Assembly: GCA_036852015.1 (NCBI GenBank) | Contig: JAANDG010000164.1 | Coordinates: forward strand, 124,001-188,000 | Origin: Pelodera strongyloides | Taxonomy: Eukaryota > Nematoda > Chromadorea > Rhabditida > Rhabditidae | Direction: 5' to 3' | Length of the DNA stretch: 64,000 nt | Shown: piece after piece, positions 22,501 to 34,880 of the stretch | Numbering within the stretch: the first letter of the stretch is position 1 | Layout: each line of letters starts with the position of its first letter | Notes under the pieces: generated by a model | Database searches by the model: none | Seen by the model: only the letters and a program-made list of their open reading frames with translations | What the model was told of the DNA's origin: nothing | Program-made: the position numbers and the translations under genes

Positions 22501-25471
22501 TAGATGACGGCATTTGCTTCCAATAAACATGCCTTACGAAGCAAAGACTTTTAATTAGAAGGAATAAAACAGTATAATGCTCTGGATTTTATCTAAATTC
22601 TTGAGCGTAGCCTTTGTGTCCCGAGGGTATCCGTCTCTTATCGTATGTGTCCCGAGGGTATCTAGCTATAGTTGCACCCATATTTTCTTATTTTGAGTCA
22701 CCCAGATACTCTCGGGACACACACAATTACAAAGGCTACGGTCAAGAAATTAGATAAAATTTTCAGCATTATTGTGATTTATTTCTTCTGATTAAAAGCT
22801 TTTGCTTCGTAAGGCATCTTTCTTGGAAGCAAATGCCGTCATCTATCGATAAGAAGGAATAAATCGTACACTTAGATCTCGTGCGCCTCCTCCTTTAAAG
22901 CGATATAACTGCCGGTTTTTGAAACGTAGCACTCCCATATGTATGTTGTATGCAAATGAATATACTTAGGCTCAAAAATCTCCAGTATCGCGCAGTTATT
23001 TGCACGCACAACATGGGAATCCATCGTCCAAGTAGCGTTTCAAAAACCGGGTGTTATACCTATTTGTTTTACGTAAATATACAAGTTTGTTCACCAGGAA
23101 GGTTAGGATGTGTGTACAAAGGTTGAGTAATTCTCTTGGAAACAAAATAAAAAGGGTCTTGCCCATAGGTTGTCGGAGGCGGGTCCTTCTGCTTGAAAGG
23201 GCTTTAAAAGAAGGAATTTGTTGGGAGCAAAGGTTACAAAAAGGAAGGTGAAACTAAAAACTGGGAGATAGTCTCTGAGTGCGACTTGAACCCGAAATTT
23301 GCATTAGAAAATAAAGGAAACGCATTCGAGCATCGGCTGAACATTTGTTGGAAAATGCACGCTGAAGGAAGTGACAAATCTGTATCTGTTCTCCATGTTT
23401 CTGTGTTTTGAGTGTTGCAAATTTTGCAGAGACAGAACACTGGTTGAAAAACTCCTTATAATCGGGGAAAAGTTTTTTTGGTGTGTACCCTAAACTTCGT
23501 CGTAAAAGATTGTGATCATGCGAGGCCATATCGCCCTAAGGTTAGTGGGGTGAAAGACATGAACTTTTAGTTGACCCATTTGTGTGCCACGTGTTCGCCG
23601 CGAATAGTTTTTCCGCCTTAGGTGAGCAGCGCAACCGAGGAGCCTCATCAGCGTATTGTGGGAGCTTGAGCAACAATCTATCATCTTAATAAACTATTTT
23701 TCTAGCACCTGACAAAATGTTATTTTTAAGTTTTGAAAATTTATTTAATTGTCTACAACATGAGCAATACCTTATTTGTGAATTCTAATATGATTTCTGA
23801 CTATTCCCCTGTGAGTCTGAGTATTTGGGGGGGGGGGGGTTGGAAGTGGTCATACTAATCCATAAGAAGGAACTAAAGAAGAAAAACCACAATTTTCTTT
23901 TCACCTCTAGATCTTTGCTCGGTGGAAATATGTATTACCCGGAACCGAATATAGCGTCAAGCACCTCTCAAATACGAAAAAATACTGCGAAAATTGTGTA
24001 AAAGGATACATATCTTCTCTCTCTCTCTCTCTTTCTCTCTCTTCGTCCTCCTTCCTTATTTAGCTCTATATTGCCATTCAACAAAAAATTAGAAAGGTTC
24101 ATTCGTGATTACGTAATCAAGCAAAAAAATAAAACTAGTGAACTAATTTTTTTTCCAGAACGGATTCCTTGTTAATTTCCCCCTTTTCAGAATATTTAAG
24201 ACATACATCTGAGAACATACACGAAACATAAATTGCATGGGAATTTTGACATTTAATGGTGTAATATAGAATCATTCACTTCCGCATACGTGGAAATAAA
24301 CAGAAATAAACTTGAGTCGTATGACATTAATAAGTAAATTTGACCTGGTGGAAATATAATGTGTTTTTGTGCTCAAATTGTTCGAGGGCAGTCATGGTTG
24401 AAAATTTAACTATACAAAGTTTCGCTTCAATTTATACTACATAAAAGAAAGAAACACCAAGCAAAGATGCAAAAAAAATAGTAAAAAAAAATTCGAGGAG
24501 AACGATTTCTGGTGAACGATACCCTAGAAGGTGTGTCCATTCTGCTTACGTATCTATCCAATTTGAGCCAGACCTTTGTATTTGGGCACGTACGTGACAT
24601 TAAGAATTGGTCGAACAAAAATAAGTATAGGAAAAACCAGAAATAAGTCATTTTCGGACTAGGAAAATATCAATATTATTCAGTAGGTTTTAGTAAATAC
24701 TGTCACTCCAAACACTGATACTGTTATAAGGCCAGTCCCAGACTAATACTTGGAACACTTGAAACGCCATTGATTGCGTGTAGCAATCAGAAAATTAGCT
24801 TTGAAAATAATTTGCCAGTTCTATGCACGAGCGTTAACTTTTAGTGAGATAAAGCTCACACTGATCAGTTTAGACTTCCACACCACATAATATACTTCCA
24901 TCATAAGCTTTGAAACACTGTATTCAACTATTCAACCTCCCTTGAATAAAGAAGCGCTTGCATACCGGCCTGTTTTTGAAACGCATTGCGGACACCTGAA
25001 TTCTTACGCATTTATGCTAATTTACTCGAATTTAGCCCGATTTTTTATTCTAATTTATTGTCATTTGCATAGGCTGCATTGGAAAGCTGGTGTACTCGAT
25101 GTTTTTCAAAAACCGACCGGTATTTCGCATTAATTTTATATGAAGATGTCTTTCAAATATATGTAAGGCTTATTTTGAAACGTTTTGTTGTACATCTCTT
25201 TGCTTTGCTTTGTAAAATAACCACGATGCTCAATCACGATTGATTGCCAATACTATTCCAGAAGCAACAAAATTCAAATTGCATTTGATAAAATATGTGC
25301 CTAGTTTTGAATTGCACGGGATTCGCGCGTAAAGTAATTGAGCTTCCATATATATACTGCTTTTTATTTTGTTTATCGAATCAAAGATGTTTAACTTACC
25401 CTGAATGGTATCCGAATGACAATTTCTTCAAATCCTTCGTAAATATTCACTTGTTGTCCTGACTGATCCAT
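15013..25471 (-). CDS. rhodopsin-family G-protein-coupled receptor, peptide-receptor-like
   Basis: Exons, 5' to 3': 25400-25471, 20376-20489, 20030-20093, 18388-18481, 18035-18131, 17648-17722, 17083-17164, 16687-16819, 16366-16505, 16049-16132, 15850-15946, 15428-15503, 15013-15225; 446 residues, every phase consistent. Seven hydrophobic segments fit: TM1 about 29-55, TM2 64-92 (ALCVSDL), TM3 103-130, TM4 148-172, TM5 205-228, TM6 250-275 (CWSPYW), TM7 about 291-316. A Cys before TM3 (FLCTAY) and one in loop 2 (RKCSF, after a NNET glycosylation site) can form the usual disulphide. The CWSPYW signature and DSMN in TM3 recall somatostatin/allatostatin-like peptide receptors. The DRY position reads SRT, so the Asp is missing, and TM7 has SCSAYPVIF instead of NPxxY. 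The tail is Ser-rich. Intron 1 is 4.9 kb. The ligand cannot be told from sequence. Confidence 0.9.
15674..15803. repeat. snap-back repeat related to family A
   Basis: Palindrome with ends GGCCGTATGCACGAACGCCGGG and its near-inverse, in the receptor intron between exons 11 and 12. The internal arms read GGGAGG and CCTCCC. Confidence 0.65.
16598..16626 (-). repeat. short interstitial telomere array (GCCTAA)
   Basis: About four units of GCCTAA, the complement of the nematode telomere unit TTAGGC, in the receptor intron between TM5 and TM6 exons. Confidence 0.85.
17294..17518. repeat. inverted-repeat element family H
   Basis: Ends AGGGCTCATTCGAGATGG and CCATCTCGAGTGCTCCCT, with two further internal copies of the GAGATGGAC motif. 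It lies in the receptor intron between exons 6 and 7. A second copy is at 51539-51736. Confidence 0.65.
17738..17908. repeat. MITE family C, near-perfect hairpin
   Basis: Copy of the 171-bp palindrome at 14186-14356 with only a few differences, flanked by TTAA. It lies in the receptor intron between exons 5 and 6, close to the TM4 exon. Confidence 0.9.
18774..18808. repeat. CT microsatellite
   Basis: Interrupted (CT)n run in a receptor intron. Confidence 0.8.
19513..19584. repeat. GA microsatellite
   Basis: (GA)n run of about 70 bases with few interruptions, in the receptor intron between exons 3 and 4. Open frames of alternating R/E or L/S here are artefacts. Confidence 0.9.
22448..22898. 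repeat. long inverted-repeat element D, TTAA-flanked
   Basis: Arms of roughly 160 bases (AGGAGGAGGCGCACGAGATC, GATAGATGACGGCATTTGC, AAGGCTACG) are repeated inverted at the right end. The centre contains three copies of the GTGTCCCGAGGGTATC motif in both orientations. TTAA lies at 22448-22451 and 22895-22898. Confidence 0.8.
22895..23056. repeat. MITE related to family B, abutting element D
   Basis: Begins TTAAAGCGATATAACTGCC and ends with the inverse ending GTTTCAAAAACCGGGTGTTATA, without a clear right TTAA. It shares the TTAA at 22895-22898 with the preceding element. A relative with the same end sequence is at 35315-35496. Confidence 0.7.
24948..25134. repeat. degenerate MITE family B copy
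   Basis: GCATACCGGCCTGTTTTTG at the left and AAAACCGACCGGTATTTCG at the right, with the family's internal CTGAATTCTTACGCATTTAT motif. Confidence 0.7.
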
Positions 25472-25492
25472 AATCAGTCGATAAAATAAACT
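25472..25492 (-). promoter_or_regulatory. likely trans-splice acceptor of the receptor mRNA
   Basis: TATTTTCAG stands 19 bases before the start codon, matching a nematode spliced-leader acceptor. Inference from position only. Confidence 0.5.
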
Positions 25493-28400
25493 GAAAATAC
25501 AATACTTTAATCATTTCGAATTTAGATTGAAAGTCGAGGCAAAAGAAACAGCAACAAAAATGTGCTACAATAATTGGACTGTTCATAATTAATCTAGGGA
25601 TAAAATATTGTATTGAAAAACAAGCACAACAAAATGCAAGGAAACTCTAATACTAATACAAATACATAGAAAGTCCCAAGTGGTAAAACACAAACGGAAG
25701 TGGTTGTTCATAAATTTGTAAGTGTTTGAGACTAGTGATAATCACAGTCATACCTTTACCAGAGACGATAAACAAAATAACATGAAAATTATGCTTTACA
25801 TTGCATTTCGGGAAATGTGAGTTTTTGGAAAGTTATTACCAAAGTATATTCAAAGTAAACTATCGATTTAGGACTTGAGTAGAAGTATTTAGATTTAGAT
25901 GAGAGAAACTGAGCCCGGGGCCATATTTCCGGATGGCCGAGGGAAACTTATTGGGGAATAATTGTAGTGGATACGTTACTAACAAAATATTCCCGAAAAC
26001 TGGGAAACAACCCGAAAAATGAAGAGATTTGAAATAGCGAAACTATGAAAATGAAGGTCTCGAGGGTAAGTAAGTAAGTTGAAGAGGGTCGAGGTCCAAC
26101 GCGTAAAACTCTGATCATTCAATATAATGTACTAGATAATTACTATATAATACTTTGGATGTTCAGTCTACCGTAACCATAAGAAAACTCTGGCGGTCAA
26201 ACGGCGCACCACTTGCGCGCCATAATCACGCGGCTTGCTCGCCAACTTTCAAGTTGCGTAACACGTCGTGACAAAAAAATTGTTAGTTGTTATGTTGGAA
26301 TCTCAAAAAAGCTTGAAGTATGCTGGTGTCTCGAATGAACAGAATGTAAACATTCACGTTTATACTTTCCCGCAAAGTTCCGAATGTATCTTCTCAGACT
26401 AATTTGATTTATAAAGGAACATTTGAAGGGCGCACGGCTAAAATCAGAAAATATATAAAAAGAGAGTGAATGGCTTAGGCTTAGGCTTAGGCTTAGGCTT
26501 AGGCTTAGGCTTAGGCTTAGGCTTAGGCTTAGGCTTAGGCTTAGGCCCTTATAAAATAGACAACTAACTCATTGTAGTTCTCATGTACTCAGGCTTGAAT
26601 TAACTCATTATATTAGTTCGAACGAACTCAAAATAAGATAAAATGTTGCATTGTAAAAACACACACAATCAGCATAATTACACAAAAATATTACTATATG
26701 CAGGTTAGTCCGAAATTAGTTAACTGAATTGTTTGTTTGTTTGTTTGTTTGTTTGCACGTTACGCTGCTTTGTAGTTATCATTGAACAATAAATCCTCAC
26801 AGCCACAACAGCACACACAGTAACATCTGTTTCTTATTATTCAATGTGCACCAGGAAAATAAAGTAATGGATGAACTGAAAAGGTTTTGAAGAAAACGAA
26901 TATGTGAAGAGTTTAAGGTTTAAGAGGAAATTACTTTGAAAAGACTGAGAAGTAAAAGGAAAAGAACTTAATGCCATAGAAAGGGAAATAATGTGTGGAG
27001 GGTGGAGGTTTATAGTAAGAATATTTCTTTTAATTCAACAAGGAAATGGAGCTCGGAGAGTTTAAGTTGACCGAGATTGTTGACCAAAAGTGAGCTGAAG
27101 CAGAAGTCGGTTTGGAAACCGAAACGGAAACATGCTTCAATGAATCTCAGTTTTGCGATCAGAGCGTAGTTCCCGTAAAATTACAAACTTTATCATTTAG
27201 ACGTAGAGAGCACAGGTCTCATTTGCGATCGAAAGGAACACGAAAGTTCTTGGAAACTTTCCGCCGTATCGCAACAATTTTTGGAGCACTTTCATAAATT
27301 ATAACTGAACTATATTTGGAAGTATCTCTTTAAATATATTCAGTTAAAATGTCGCTCTCAGGTCGCCGCAGTGTGAAACGTGGGCCATTGCGCTGACGAT
27401 AAAAACGAGGGCGCAGTGCATGCGTCGCACACCGGCCAATTTTCCTCAGTAGCTAAGCTTTAGCGAACAACTTGACACATTAGATTATACAGGATAATTT
27501 CTGTAATGGTTCTGAAACCTAAGAAGGCCATGTGAAGGGGATACCTTGGAAAAATTCATTGTTGAATACTGTGATAGACAAAATAGTTGAAAAAAACGAG
27601 CATCGCCTCAGAAAATCAACTGTGGAACACACGTGAGACGACCATAGAACATTCCACTGTGTATACACTTGGGATGTAATTAGGACATTGTTTTTTGATT
27701 GTTGTTTTTTTTGCACAAAAAAACTAAAGTAAACTCGAATCCCTCGAGATGGAACGCACGACGTTTGGTCACGATTTTTTGCAGTTTAAACAAATGATTT
27801 AATATTTTTGCAACTTTCTGACGAAACCTACCGACCAGGAAGTTCCACAAGTATTATCTTTTTCTGCACAACGGCATTTCGTTTGTAGAAATTACAGTAT
27901 ATTCAACCTGCTAAAAATGCAACCATTCGCTCCGCCGCTGTTCAGCTAAATGATATTACTATAATATTTTAAGAACTTGGCATTAATTCGGTAATATATT
28001 AACGTTCATTTATCTGACAGATCCATGGTAATATGAAGTCACTCTGTCCATTGGTATCAGCTTGGCCAACATAATTCTCATTATTTGAAAAGAAAGATTT
28101 TTTATTTCAACTTTTTAAAAAGTGAAAATCAAAGGATCATTCCTGTCGGAAGAAATCATACCAAAGCCATCAAAGGGTTCATTTCAAATTTGTGAAGATC
28201 GTAGGAGGTAGGATAAAATTAAGGGTATACTGTAGTATGAACGAGACGGTTTAAAAAAGGATACTATTCTCACAATGACGAAGTTCGGGACGTGCGCGGC
28301 GAAACTCGCGGCGCGAAAACTCGCGCCGCGAAACTTAGACACGTCAAAAATGTGAAACTTGATGAAGAATAAAGTGAAAAGGGGGCGCGGTTAATTCGCC

Positions 28401-28676
28401 CTATCTTCGCCAGGTTTTCGCGAAAGGGTGCTCAGTGCACGCGCACCTGATTTTTTTCGCCGCACACCCTCGGAATTTCGTGTTGCATTCATATTCTCGA
28501 TTTTTCATGGGGGCGAACTTCTGAGCAATTTCGCTTTCAATTTATTTACCTACCAACATTAAATTAAACAAAAACAATCACGCCTTCGCGGAGCTACTAT
28601 TTGTTTCCTATCGTTGTATTCACTTATTTTAAAAAAGAATTTACTACTATTCAAGTCAACTTTCAACACGCATAAG
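25493..28676. other. intergenic region upstream of the receptor gene
   Basis: No supported exon. It contains the telomere array at 26473-26546, a (GTTT)n tract at 26731-26755 and GC-rich inverted patches near 26180-26270 and 28290-28330. The receptor promoter should lie at its left edge, but no clear element is recognisable. Confidence 0.4.
26473..26546 (+). repeat. interstitial telomere array (TTAGGC)12
   Basis: Twelve perfect consecutive units of the nematode telomere repeat TTAGGC, embedded in ordinary intergenic DNA. Confidence 0.97.
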
Positions 28677-31512
28677 TTAAAGGGACGCGGTCACCGTTTT
28701 GTCCTTTATGTATACTTTACGTTTTTATTATCTTCATAATTTATAACGCACCAGTCGGCTACAGCCGCCTGAGGCGTCTTTCCAATATTCGCTGATGGTC
28801 GCTATGTTTCACTGGGCTATATCTATAAGTAGAGGCAACTCTTTCTCGCAAGAATAGTTTCCTGGGGAAAGAACTTAGTTTCTGTTGACTATATTTCTCC
28901 TAAATTGTCTGCAACTTGCTCTACTCTAGGACATCGAAAAAATTGCCAAAGCCTAAAAGCAGCTTAATATCGCGTGGCTGATACGCCGCAATGTTTCTAT
29001 GGGCTATATAAGTTAGGAGGAAACATTTTTATCCAAAGAGTCTCCAGTCTATCTTTTTCTTTTTGAAACCCACACCAATACACGGGTTAGAACTTAGTTT
29101 CTGTTGACTATATTCCTCCTAAATTGTCTGCAACTTGCTGGACTCTACAATATCGAAAAAATTTCAAATCCTAAAAAAAGGAGTGCCTGGATGATACGTC
29201 GCAATGTTTCGCTGGGCTATATAAGTTAGAAGCAAACATCATTTGTCGAAAGGAAATGGTTTCACTTTTGTTATTTTCCTTTTGGAACCTACACCAATAT
29301 CAAACACGGGGATATAACTTAGTTTCTGTTGACTATATTCCTCCTAAATAAGGACCGGCGCCACGGGGAACATCAAGTTGAGCACACATCGATGCCATTG
29401 ACAGGGAATTATTATAATTGCGAATCTGCTTCTTGAACTATGTTCCTCTCCGACCCAAAGTGCCGACCCAACTAAAGCGAAGTCCGACTCTGGGCGGTCC
29501 TAGTTTCCGCCCCGGGTCGAAAAATTTGAAAAAGGCGTGGGAGTTGGATCGGCAAAACCACTGTTTGGAGTCGGAGTTGGGTCGGCACCACCACGGTTTG
29601 GAGTCGGCACCACCGTAATTTGTACAGAAGCGTAGCCCATAAATTACACTACAAAACGGGAGGAAATGTTTATTGCGAATAATACATACACAGTATATGA
29701 CTAAACATTCAAATTCGACGGAGTTTTAGCGAATCTTCCATTGTCCAGTATTAGTATCAGGCAGCAGAATGCATCTTTGATGTTGTGAACTTCCACGGAG
29801 CTGGTCACCAGTGTCTAAATGTATTAAATTAAATAGTAAATGAAAGTATACTACTTCTGCGTCATTCTGTGAAGATTACAAACTATTAGTAACATATACT
29901 TCTACGGCTGAGTCTATCTATAGTGACCGATGGGAACCCTATTCTTACGACATCATAAACTTACTTTATCGTGTTTCCTTCCTTTTGTTTGCTTGCTTGA
30001 ACGCGCACCAGTAAGTGAAGCAATGGTACCTGTGATAGCAATAAGTTAATAGAGGAAATAATAAAGGAAATATAAACAAATTAGAAAGAAACCAGAAAGT
30101 GCAGGACTTCAAAAAAATTTGAAAAAATCATCGTGAAAAATGCGATGTGCATGCGGAAGGGCTGCAAGCGCGCCAGTTGGGTCGGACCTGGGTCACACTT
30201 GGGTCAGTTTGGCTGGCATGCGTTCACTGCTGCTGTCTACTGTACTGCTACACTATTTGTACTGCTAAAGGGTCGGCACTGCAAATTTCAGTCATATTTA
30301 CCGTCGGCGGTGGGGTCGAAAGCCATAATTTGGGCGCGCATTGGGTCGGAGATTAACAGAGAATTGCATGGAACAGGGATCTCGGCCTACTTGCCGCACA
30401 ATCACTCGAAAGATACCCCGCAAGCATTCTGTATATGGCAGCCTTTGTGGCGTTCACTGGGCGTTCCGCAGTGGAGGTGCCCTGCAGTGGGTGTTCTTTG
30501 AACTCTATCGCTCGGCATGTACTCCGCGCCCTTGGTGTACATGCAAACTTTTGTGTGGTGCTCATGTGAGCGCTCCACAATGGCGTTGCACAGCAAGTGG
30601 ATGTTCCTTGAACATTATCGCTCGGCCGATACTCCGCTTCCTTGGAGTATAATGCAACATTTTGTGTGGCATTCGAGTGAGCCATCCGCAATGGTGTTGG
30701 TGAGTATTGAGTATATGCAGTGAGTATATGCAGTCTGCGAGTGCGTAGCTCAGGGCTGGATTCTCGTAGGTTGCTCAAGGTGAGGATAATCTCACGTTGA
30801 AAGGCAATACGGAAAATTTTTGTAAAATAAGAGTAAATAAAGCATTAGACGAAAAAGCGTGATTTCAAGTTTTCAAAATTGGTCGTTCTTTGAGTTTTGT
30901 GCCGTGAGTGTTCTTTGAACCCTTTGTGCCGCAGAAACGCCCGAACGATACACCACACATATTCCACATATGCAGCCTTTTTTGGACGTTTGTGAGAGGG
31001 GCGCTCGGGAAGTGAGATGGCTCAGTGCACGGGAACGTGAACTACTGAACCAATCCTACAACCTGAGCGTAACGCACATCATCCAAACGTACATTCAAAC
31101 AAACGCACAAACAAACAAACAAAGCTCCCAACTTTATATAATAAGATAGTGCTGGGAAAATGTTTTGCAAGAAATGCGGCAACAGCGAGTAAAATGATGA
31201 CGAAAAATTTTATCCTCGAACCAATACGCACCGTAACCCTAGTAATTGTCCAGCATATGGCCGTGCTGATCATGACTCGACGAACGTTATTCCACTAATT
31301 AATCTGTCGAATACCTCGCGGGCATTATAACATTTGGTTTTCTATGGCTAACTGTGGACCTTGGATCGGACGCAACTTTTTTAATCAATGAATTTCTCGC
31401 TGAAAACAGCGTTTTTCGTCGGATTTTTTCCAACACTATGTTTTTCATACTGTGCAGTTAATAAAAACACAAAGTATACATAAGGGTCAAAACGGTGACC
31501 GCGTCCCTTTAA
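28677..31512. mobile_element. 2.8-kb TTAA-flanked terminal-inverted-repeat element
   Basis: The left end (AGGGACGCGGTCACCGTTTT, then TATGTATACTTTACG) is repeated as its reverse complement at the right end (CGTCCCTTTAA at 31502-31512), about 54 bases of matching termini with TTAA at 28677-28680 and 31509-31512. Inside are three copies of a block of about 190-210 bases (28799, 28988 and 29200 onward; shared GGGCTATATAAGTTAG and CTTAGTTTCTGTTGAC). There are also three units of about 118 bases near 30430-30700 (TTTGTGTGG, CTATCGCTCGGC). No transposase reading frame is present; the longest open frames follow the tandem blocks. It is best read as a large non-autonomous DNA transposon. Confidence 0.75.
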
Positions 31513-33009
31513 ACAATAAAGCATACGGTAGGGAAATAGGATGTAAGTAAGGAATAGTACTTTGGCTTTTGAATGTCAAAATTTACGAGTTAACCATAGG
31601 TTTAGTCTTTTGTTGATAAAATTAAAGTCGTATCTGTACTGTAAATTGTAAGTAGTATTCCGAAAGTATCAACACGTAATAACAATGTTCTCAAATGAGT
31701 TGCATACAAATGGGTTGTCTGTCTCAGTCTCAATGTGTAAAAAAGTACACGAAAAGAGAGAAAACAATCATTTGTCGAATCATAAATATATACTATTAGT
31801 TTAGGATAATACTAGGAAGTAAGTAAGCACAAATTATGCTGAATCCATTCATTAGTTCAAGAAATATAACTCCAAATTTTAATAACTTGTGTACAGAAGC
31901 TTCTCTGAGAACTGAAATATTCAATACTAATGTTTATCAACCAAACTAGTCATGAAATTTTCTGAAACTTGTTAAATCTATAAAAAATCCAAACAATGGT
32001 AAGTTTCAATGAAAATCGGTAGCTTGGGATATAGCCGAATCAAAGTATTCTGGTGTTTTTCGCGATAAAATATGCATTGTTTTCCGTCAGAGCCATGTTT
32101 ATACAGTAATTATTCAAACGCGCCCTGAATTTGAATTGGCGCCCCTGTTATTGACAATCAGGTAATTGAATTTCATTCGACGCCGCACTTATTCAAAAAT
32201 GTCCGCTATGTTTACGGTCTATTGGATCCTCCCACTCAAAGGTACAGACGATACCCGCTCCATTTATGATACACAAATGGCCATGGCCAGTCTATAACCT
32301 AGAGTTTTACCCATCCAAACCCATATATTTTTTCGTGATTTACACCAAATTTGAAAATCATTGATAAGACCTTTCGCCTGATAATACCTATGAAAGAATC
32401 AATTCAATAAATGCAATTTTTTCAGCGGGTAACATATTCAGTGTTTGATAATGTAAAAAAGCATGCAATTTCGAACCTAGTTTGCACGTTTGGGTAGGGC
32501 ACCGTGCAAATCCACCTGGTGGGTTGCGGCGCATTTGTGGCATACCGGTGGCTGCGCCACAGATGCGCCATGCACCCGCCATTGGTCAATTGCTGCGCGT
32601 CAAGGTGCCCCGCCAGCGCAATTGCTCTGGGACAGTAATTAATAAACTGTTTGTTTGAACATGAAGTTTGATAAAAAATAAGCAATCTTTGACTCTACAT
32701 AAGGAAGTAAATGTAAACCTTGAATCCACACGAAATCTTTCTACTGCAATCCAAAATGAATATATTTCTCTCCTTTCCGTGTGCGGCTCATCCATGCGTG
32801 TAAATAGTAAAGCAGAAATGACACAAAAAAATATGCAGAATCATGGAATATGGAATCGAGGGAATATCGAATTTTTATACACGAGAAATATTTAAAAGAG
32901 GAACAAGTTTAGAAATTAAATATTCAAATAAGGAACATCAAAAATCAAGGAAGTTACTCGCGATGTGTGATTCTCAAACCCTCAATGACAATTTTGTAAG
33001 ATAATGATT

Positions 33010-33191
33010 TTAAAGTGAAATACCGGCCGGTTTTTGAAACGTATCGAGTACACCAGCATTCTTATGCAGCACATTCAAACGAGCATAAATTAGAAGAAAA
33101 AATCGCGCTAAATTCGAGCAACTTTGCATAAATACGCAAGAATTCAGTTATCTACAATGTGTTTCAGAAACCGGCCGGTATTTCCCTTTAA
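33010..33191. repeat. MITE family B
   Basis: Ends TTAAAGTGAAATACCGGCC and its inverse with TTAA at both edges; typical family interior. Confidence 0.85.
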
Positions 33192-34880
33192 TTTAAGCAG
33201 AAGTGTTCAAATAAATATGTATGACAATTTTGGACAAGAGTAATAAAAAAGTGTTGTAATTTCAATCAACAAATTAGCAGAACGCTGTAAATTAACTTAG
33301 CAATAATAAACCTAACGTGTTATGATGCGAAATGGTAAAAAAAACTTGAACTATCGACGTATTGCGACTTTCAAAGGTGCGTAAATCGTGTAAATCGTAA
33401 ATGTGCGGGACCGAAAGAGCTTGGTTTGGGAACGAATATCTTTTATGCAAACACTGTTCCAAATGTGAACAAATAAATTAAAAGGGCTATTTTTGGAAGG
33501 GTTCAAAATATTTGATGATTGTAAGGGCGTTGCTTGTACTTGAATTAGGAAATATGCCTTCCTCAGATTCTTTCCTTGACCTTATCCTTAGGAGTTACGA
33601 GTTTCCAGAAAGAAAGCAAGCATAACTTTGGTTCCAATAGTCCAATAAAAATAGAGCAACAAAGAGCCTTAGCCAGTGAAAACTGATTGATTTGCAGCTT
33701 AGAAGCTTAGTTTGTTCTTCCTTTCTGCCTTACTAACAAATAGACCGAAAACCAATGCAAATTTGATGTGTTCCTTTTGCTTCGAAAATTGCATTAAACC
33801 CCGGCTGTGGGAGATTAAAATGAGGAAATATACAGTATATAAGATTAGTTGGAGATTCTTGCTGATTTTATTCGATTTCTGAGGGAAGAAGCTCGATTTT
33901 GGGCCAAACTTTCGTCGCTTCTACGGCTCTGCAAATCGCTGAAGTACTATTTATATTGAGAAAGGTTGCAAGAGGCAAGTTGGTGTCTACGCGGCGTGAA
34001 AACACGAGATATCATTGGCTAGGCAAGTTGCTTGCCGATCTCGAGCCGCAAACAGGCCAAATGTTACAATGAGTTGCAATGAGTTTAACCGTTTAGAATA
34101 ACCCTAAGCAGTCAAGTATCTTCGGTGCAAGGTGTAAGGTTGATGAACCGCAGGGAATACATGTATAAACAGTTTTTATATTGCAACATTGCATATCTTT
34201 ACACAGTTAAAAACTTTTGGTTTCGATTGCTCTGCTTTAAATTTATCAACAGCAATTCAAATTGGTAGCGTTCATAAATGTTAGGAAATGTTTTACAATA
34301 ATACATGTTACAACCATACATAGGTATACGGCTCGATAAGACATATAAAATGTAGAAAGAGGATTTAGTATTTCTTCAAAACATAAGTATAAAAGGACAT
34401 AATATGATAAAAATAGCCGCCGTCTTCCTAGTCTCAGTTTATCACAATATCCATATAAGGGCCTTCTCCTTTTATAGAAATAAGGTGATTTTCGGGGGTG
34501 AGACAACCTGAAAGCAATGGAAATATATGACAACGAAGACATAAACGTTCATATAAAAATAAGAACATCAGACATACTTTTTTTGCTCTCTTATACATTA
34601 GAATAAAGGTCGTTCGACCATACTTCCGTGGGCACAAAACTCCCTTTTACCTTAGTTATGGACCAACTACGTAATCAACGAGACTGAGGTTTGGTCCAAC
34701 GTATGTTAATTTAGTCAACTGGGTCCATATGCGGTCAATGAGGTATCCAACTAATGCTCTAAGCTCTAATGCACTTTAGCATAAGAGATTTTTTTATTAA
34801 TAAAGTGACCTATAATTGTTCTCTTTTTAATCACTACATTAATAAAAAATAGTATTCCGGGAATAATAATGAACTTGTGT

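Larger units (their letters stand above)
20490..25399. other. long first intron of the receptor gene
   Basis: Holds the inverted repeat at 22448-22898 with an adjoining family B relative, a (CT)n tract at about 24016-24043, a 13-base poly-G at 23828-23840 and a degenerate family B copy at 24948-25134. A 75-codon + strand open frame (21485-21712) is the only protein-like reading frame. It has no identifiable homology or splice context and I do not call it a gene. Confidence 0.5.

Noticed and set aside
30133..30778. Overlapping open frames on both strands
   Set aside because: They follow the tandem blocks within the 2.8-kb TTAA element; no transposase-like motif was seen.
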